This document shows, piece after piece, positions 36,084-40,194 of a stretch of DNA of 40,194 bases. The stretch's first letter is position 1, and the number at the start of each line of letters is the position of its first letter. The notes beneath the pieces were generated by a model. That model had not been told where the DNA came from. It was given only the letters and a program-made list of their open reading frames with translations, and did not search any database. Made by a program: the position numbers and the translations under genes. This DNA is from an uncultured Colwellia sp. (GTDB lineage: Bacteria > Pseudomonadota > Gammaproteobacteria > Enterobacterales > Alteromonadaceae), in NCBI GenBank assembly GCA_913020705.1, contig CAJWBY010000019.1, positions 1 to 40,194 of the forward strand, read 5' to 3'.

Positions 36084-36883
36084 CTGATAATCTTCCCCAA
36101 TTAGAAGACTGTTTATTAACGCTAGACAATAATATTGTTACGTTAACCTTTAATCGTCATGATGTACGTAATGCGCTTACAAGTACTGCCATTGCTGATG
36201 ATATTGTTAATACCATTGAATGGGTTAATAAAAATCAGTCTATCGCTGTCTTGATTATTACGGGTGCAGGAACAGCATTTTCATCTGGTGGTAATATTAA
36301 AGATATGGCTGAACGCGGTGGTGATTTTGCTGGCGATGTTCAAGAGCTTGAAGCTCGTTATCGTCAAGGTATTCAAAGAATTCCTTTAGCGATACACAAA
36401 TGTGAAGTCCCCGTGATTGCTGCTATTAATGGTGCGGCAATAGGTGCTGGATTTGATGTGGCGAATATGTGTGATATTCGTATAGCATCAACGAAAGCAA
36501 AATTCGGAGAAACATTTGCTAATTTAGGGCTTATACCTGGTGATGGTGGAGCATGGTTTATGCAACGTGTTATTGGTTATCAAAAGGCGGCAGAACTAAC
36601 CTTTACGGGACGAATTATAAATGCAGCTGAAGCAAAAGAATTAGGTGTTGTGCTTAATGTCGTTGAACCTGAATTATTGATGGATAATGTGATGACGTTG
36701 TCGAGAGAAATAGCCAGTAAACCAACTGCCTCGATGCGCTTAACAAAGCGTTTAATGAAAATGGCACAACGTACAGAACTACCAGACTTTCTTGATATTT
36801 GTGCTGTTTTCCAAGGTATGTGTCATAACAACCCTGAACATTTAGATGCAGTGAATGTTATGTTGGAAAAGTTGGGCAAATAA
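36080..36883 (+). CDS. crotonase / enoyl-CoA hydratase-isomerase family protein
   Basis: 267 residues. Oxyanion-hole segments SSGGNIKDM and AAINGAAIGAG are present. Of the two glutamates of classic enoyl-CoA hydratase, one aligns with D126 (GAGFDVANMCDI) and the other is kept as E144 (FGETFANLGLIPGDGGAWFM). Acts on acyl-CoA thioesters; hydratase or isomerase cannot be settled from sequence. Overlaps mazG by ATGA, so it is translated with it. Terminated by a hairpin right at the stop codon. Confidence 0.88.
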   Translation: MTDNLPQLEDCLLTLDNNIVTLTFNRHDVRNALTSTAIADDIVNTIEWVNKNQSIAVLIITGAGTAFSSGGNIKDMAERGGDFAGDVQELEARYRQGIQRIPLAIHKCEVPVIAAINGAAIGAGFDVANMCDIRIASTKAKFGETFANLGLIPGDGGAWFMQRVIGYQKAAELTFTGRIINAAEAKELGVVLNVVEPELLMDNVMTLSREIASKPTASMRLTKRLMKMAQRTELPDFLDICAVFQGMCHNNPEHLDAVNVMLEKLGK

Positions 36884-36906
36884 AAAGCACCTCTAGAAGG
36901 TGCTTT
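36884..36906. terminator. bidirectional terminator between the crotonase gene and yebC
   Basis: 9-bp perfect stem AAAGCACCT/AGGTGCTTT with a CTAGA loop. On the minus strand it continues into a T-run, so it mainly serves the YebC-family gene; on the plus strand the T-run is short. Confidence 0.8.
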
Positions 36907-36939
36907 AGCATTAATAATCAGTGGTGTTATTGAAAATAT

Positions 36940-37665
36940 TTATTCAGCTACATCGGCATTATGATAAACGTTTTGTACATCATCACAATCATCTAACATA
37001 GCGATGAATTTTTCAAAATTAGCGGTATCTTCTTCACCTGAAATTTCAGTGTAATTTTGTGGTACCCAAGTAATTTCTTCAACCTCTAACTCGTACTCTG
37101 GCATTGAATTAGCAAATTCAGTTTTTACTTTAAAAAACTCAGTATGCGGTGCATAAACAGTAATAATACCGTCTTCTAGCTCAACATCAGTTACATCAAT
37201 ATCAGCCATCATTAACGTTTCTAAAACTGCTTCGTCATCTTCACCCTTGAAAGCAAATACCGCTTGATGATTAAACATATGTGAAACAGTGCCAGATGAA
37301 CCGATTTTAGAATAGGTTTTAGTAAAACATTGGCGTACATCTTTAATCGTACGGTTACCATTATCCGTTAAACAATCAATAATAACCATACAGTTACCAG
37401 GGCCAAAGCCTTCATATCGAGCAGCTACAAAATCTTCACCACCAGCACCAGATGCTTTTTTTATCGCATTTTCAATCACATGAGTAGGAACTTGATCTTT
37501 TTTAGCTCGGTCAATTAAACCGCGAAGTGTTAGGTTCCCATCTGGATCAACACCACCTTCTTTGGCGCTTACATAAATTGCTTTACCGTACTTAGAATAA
37601 ACTTTAGTTTTTGCGCCGGCTGTTTTCGCCATTGATAATTTGCGATTTTGGTATGCTCTGCCCAT
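36940..37665 (-). CDS. YebC/PmpR family protein, YeeN type
   Basis: 241 residues. N-terminus [28 protein letters not shown] and [15 protein letters not shown] follow the YeeN branch rather than the AGHSKWANI form of Yeb[16 protein letters not shown] and YEGFGPGN are family hallmarks. Once called transcription regulators, YebC proteins are now tied to translation of difficult motifs such as polyproline. Monocistronic, ending at a terminator. Confidence 0.92.
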   Translation of the reverse strand: MGRAYQNRKLSMAKTAGAKTKVYSKYGKAIYVSAKEGGVDPDGNLTLRGLIDRAKKDQVPTHVIENAIKKASGAGGEDFVAARYEGFGPGNCMVIIDCLTDNGNRTIKDVRQCFTKTYSKIGSSGTVSHMFNHQAVFAFKGEDDEAVLETLMMADIDVTDVELEDGIITVYAPHTEFFKVKTEFANSMPEYELEVEEITWVPQNYTEISGEEDTANFEKFIAMLDDCDDVQNVYHNADVAE

Positions 37666-38350
37666 CTGAATGCATCTCGTTGTTCTTAAAAAATTGATGG
37701 GCTAGATTCTACCCGCTGAGATTAAGTTTGACTAGTCTTGTCGTATGTTAATCCTGAATAATTAACGCTTTATTAGCGCATATATTCATAAATAATTTAG
37801 CAATCAAGTTACTTGAACTTTTCATTACACTATTGAACATCATTTTGCTCTTCTTCCTATAAGAGCTATCTGTTAAGCGCAGAATTAACACTGAGGTTGC
37901 TGCCGTGAATTTAGCTAAAGCGCTTGAGTTACTTTAAAGTATGAATAAACAATAACTATAATTAGGCTGTAAGTACCATGTAATCAATAGTTTCCAATAA
38001 AAAAACAATGATTATTTTTTATAACGTTTTTCAATAACTCGATATGGTCGAGTAGGGTTATTATTTATTCCAAATCGTATAATGAACAATTTTTCTGCTT
38101 AAATTTAGACCTTTTTTGCTTTTACTAAAATAGAAAAACCTTTGTACGAAGGTAATAAAAATAATAGAGATAAAAGGTTTTTAGGCGTGTGGTCTTTCGA
38201 ATAGATGAAGGTAATATATTGAATTTTTTTAATGGATATCACGAAAATTACTTGATTAAAAATAAAGGAAATAGCAACACCTTCGGTATCATTTTAAAAT
38301 CTGATAACCTCTAGTTGTGCTGCTACTTAGTTTTTAAATAAACCATTTAA
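37666..38350. other. gene-poor intergenic stretch
   Basis: No supportable gene in 685 nt. It contains several short inverted repeats, among them AAAAACCTTT (38134-38143) with AAAGGTTTTT (38173-38182) and CTCGA-TATGG-TCGAG near 38038. It also holds a 24-codon stop-to-stop frame at 37863-37937 that looks slightly protein-like but has no start or ribosome site. It may be a remnant of lost genes or hold a small RNA; no promoter or terminator stands out. Confidence 0.5.
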
Positions 38351-38488
38351 TTACCTTTGTTGTCTTTTACCAGTAATACGTTGTGTATATTCGGACTCTT
38401 CAACATCCCACTGACTAACAGACAGGTGTTTGATGTTAAAAATAAGTGTCGCTACTGACGATATGTTATAAAGAGTTCGTTTTATCAT
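38351..38488 (-). CDS. 45-residue small protein of unknown function
   Basis: An ORF of 45 codons (begins MIKRTLYNISSVATLIFNIK) with a strong ribosome site: AATTGGAGAA 5 nt before the ATG, the same string found before the TPR-like gene immediately upstream. The gap between the two genes is 35 nt, so they probably share a transcript. The N-terminal half is basic and mildly hydrophobic, the C-terminal half charged (QWDVEESEYTQRITGKRQQR). Not recognised. Confidence 0.5.
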   Translation of the reverse strand: MIKRTLYNISSVATLIFNIKHLSVSQWDVEESEYTQRITGKRQQR

Positions 38489-38523
38489 GTTAATTCTCCA
38501 ATTTTGTAGTGCTGTAAAGTAAG

Positions 38524-39045
38524 TTAATCAGACAGTATTGACGAAGTAGTAGAAGCAAGAGTTCCCTGTTTAAAAGAGTATTGCTTAAGAAGCTCTAAAT
38601 TACTGGTTGTAATGGCATTGTCATCAATTAATACCGCAGCACTTAAATCGGATAAAGCACCAGATACATCATTATTTATATATCTTGAAATACCACGGTT
38701 GTTATAACTTAACGACTTAAGGTAATCAGCTTTAGAGTTTCTCAGGTTTATTTTTTTAGCGCTATTGATCGCTGCTGTACATGCTGATTCGGATTGCTCT
38801 GCTTCTTTTGTTTTTAAATAAGCAACGCACAAGCCCATATTACTGCCAAATGAGTCTTCACTTTTATAAAGTTTGTTCAACTTTTTAATACCAGAATCAA
38901 ATTCTCCTTTAACAATTTCATGTGTACCTGTTGCGTTTTTTACTATAGCAACTCTTAATTTTAAGTTGCTTTCAAAAGCTAATACGGGATTACTAAGGAC
39001 CATAGTTGCAAGTATAGTTTTTAATAATGTAGGTTTAATATTCAT
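38524..39045 (-). CDS. secreted TPR-like repeat protein of unknown function
   Basis: 173 residues. A signal peptide (MNIKPTLLKTILATMVLSNPVLA) ends before FES. The mature part has TPR-like helix pairs: GEFDSGIKKLNKLY, NMGLCVAYLKTKEAEQSESACTAAINSA, and ADYLKSLSYNNRGISRYINNDVSGALSDLSAAVLIDDN, the last being a good TPR. Two cysteines (MGLC, SAC) could form a disulfide. Probably periplasmic. AATTGGAGAA precedes the ATG. An imperfect hairpin (39063-39087) lies in its leader. Likely in an operon with the 45-codon ORF downstream. No function can be given. Confidence 0.75.
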   Translation of the reverse strand: MNIKPTLLKTILATMVLSNPVLAFESNLKLRVAIVKNATGTHEIVKGEFDSGIKKLNKLYKSEDSFGSNMGLCVAYLKTKEAEQSESACTAAINSAKKINLRNSKADYLKSLSYNNRGISRYINNDVSGALSDLSAAVLIDDNAITTSNLELLKQYSFKQGTLASTTSSILSD

Positions 39046-39153
39046 GTTGTTTCTCCAATTAAAAGCGTATCAAGTTGATACACGCTTAATATAGGAATTT
39101 ATATATAATCCGACAAACGATTAAAATATAACTATTGGGTGAATAAATTTCAC

Positions 39154-40056
39154 CTATAACATTAAGGATGATGAGCTGCTATCTACAAAAGTTGCTTTTA
39201 CCCAATTCGCAAATAAAGTTAGTTCTGTTTTACTTTCCATATTTTCATGTTGAATAAGGTAATACCTGTCATTTGTGTTTAGTTCATCGTCAAAAAGTTT
39301 CACTAAAAATTGTTCACTAAACCATGTTTTGCTGATAGGTAGGGGGACTAAAGCTATTCCCATTCCTTGTTGTGCAGCCCGTGCTACGCCAAACATGCTA
39401 TCGAACTGTATAATTTGCTTGGGATCAAAATCATCAATGTTGACTTGGTCAGCCCATTGATGCCATGACCAAGGGCGTGATCTATGTAAGATTAATGGTG
39501 TATTTCTTAGCGCTGAAACTCCGATGTTTTTAAGCTTTTTATATAACTTTTTATTACAAGCAGGCGCATAACGAACAGGGAATAATTCATGAACTATACT
39601 CGCATTAGGTTTACCATTCGCAAGAACTATAGATAAGTCGGCTACTTGAGATGGTTCACTTCCAGACTTTACTGTTTCTAGTTGGAGGTTAATATCTGGG
39701 TTTTGTTCAGACCATTCGCTTAAGCGAGGGATAAATAATTCACTTGCAAAAAACTCAGGCAAACTTATCACGATTGTTTTGTTTTGTTGATTATGAGTGA
39801 AATCAGAAATTGTTGATTCAAGTTGATGAATAATAGGTTGAATAGACTGATAAAACTGCTTCCCTGAACTTGTTAGTTCTATTGATCGCGTACCCCTTTT
39901 AAATAGTACTAAACCTAGTTGTTCCTCTAACTGTTTGATTTGATGACTGACAGCTGAAGGTGTTAAAAATAATTGTGCAGCAGCATGTTTGAAACTTAAG
40001 CATTTTGAAGCGACACAAAATGAACGTAATCCACGTATAGGTGTTCGAATAGGCAT
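39154..40056 (-). CDS. LysR-family transcriptional regulator, GcvA-like
   Basis: 300 residues from ATG 40056; a TTG nine codons upstream only adds non-conserved residues before the canonical MPIRTPIRGLRSF start. N-terminal winged helix-turn-helix (LSFKHAAAQLFLTPSAVSHQIKQLEEQLG) and a C-terminal effector domain (~90-290) with FDSMFGVARAAQQGMGIALVPLP, typical of the GcvA/AmpR branch. Target genes are not apparent in the window; nothing supportable lies between its start and the window end. Confidence 0.92.
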   Translation of the reverse strand: MPIRTPIRGLRSFCVASKCLSFKHAAAQLFLTPSAVSHQIKQLEEQLGLVLFKRGTRSIELTSSGKQFYQSIQPIIHQLESTISDFTHNQQNKTIVISLPEFFASELFIPRLSEWSEQNPDINLQLETVKSGSEPSQVADLSIVLANGKPNASIVHELFPVRYAPACNKKLYKKLKNIGVSALRNTPLILHRSRPWSWHQWADQVNIDDFDPKQIIQFDSMFGVARAAQQGMGIALVPLPISKTWFSEQFLVKLFDDELNTNDRYYLIQHENMESKTELTLFANWVKATFVDSSSSSLML

Positions 40057-40194
40057 ATTGAGAAAATAAATTAATGATGACAATAATGAATAGCAATACT
40101 TATACCTAAATTTAAGTTGCTGTTATTGCTGGTTTTTATTTTTTATGAAATAAGATGTATCATTAGGTTTGCACTGTTTTGGTTCGCTTGCACT

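Noticed and set aside
37863..37937. Gene remnant (24-codon frame ending LAKALELL)
   Set aside because: Too short, no start with ribosome site, and no family recognised; chance cannot be excluded.
40057..40083. TTG start for the LysR regulator
   Set aside because: It adds only nine non-conserved residues; the family N-terminus begins at ATG 40056.

Overview
The window reads as low-GC chromosomal DNA of a marine gammaproteobacterium of the Alteromonadales, most likely a Colwellia/Thalassotalea relative. This is an inference from protein character and gene order: ygfZ / sdhE-ygfX / nadB / rpoE-rseABC / lepA-lepB-rnc-era-recO-pdxJ-acpS and barA / rlmD-relA-mazG are both classic gammaproteobacterial neighbourhoods. 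No rRNA, tRNA, insertion sequence, integrase or CRISPR array was seen. Most of the window is ordinary core genome.

Layout. 3-2000: end of ovoA plus a PLP enzyme that fits ovoB (ovothiol biosynthesis). 2153-4459: a large outer-membrane DUF5916 protein. 4460-7154: small accessory genes (trhA, an EF-hand protein, a RidA-family protein, a FAX-like GST) with well-formed terminators and two strong palindromes. 7316-9271: a RecQ-family helicase with an unusual domain order. 9378-13271: slyD, ygfZ, sdhE, a shortened ygfX and nadB. 13511-22693: the envelope-stress operon rpoE-rseA-rseB-rseC, then lepA, lepB, rnc, era, recO, pdxJ and acpS, all co-directional and tightly packed. 22822-25331: a small unknown protein and acs. 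25332-25804: a non-coding stretch with the acs terminator, a 51-bp tandem repeat array, two TyrR-box-like sites and a short aromatic-rich ORF. 25817-28635: aroF, tyrA and a thioredoxin-like lipidless secreted protein. 28725-36883: barA (minus) divergent from rlmD-relA-mazG-crotonase. 36940-37665: a YeeN-type YebC protein. 37666-38350: a gene-poor stretch. 38351-40056: a 45-codon ORF, a secreted TPR-like protein and a LysR regulator, all minus strand.

How the genes work together. The ovoAB pair makes a thiol antioxidant from histidine and cysteine. RpoE-RseABC senses envelope damage. LepB, Rnc and Era cover secretion, RNA processing and ribosome assembly. AroF-TyrA is the tyrosine branch of aromatic synthesis and carries plausible TyrR operators. 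BarA, RelA and MazG are stress and nutrient signalling functions.

The most interesting non-coding signals are: a 51-bp repeat family (three tandem copies at 25447-25598, one diverged inverted copy at 4512-4562) whose hairpin shows compensatory base changes; an 18-bp perfect hairpin that buries the start codon of a ygfX gene lacking its membrane domain; perfect palindromes upstream of trhA, ridA and acs; and a possible aromatic leader peptide before aroF. The least explained coding locus is the secreted TPR-like protein with its 45-codon companion at 38351-39045.
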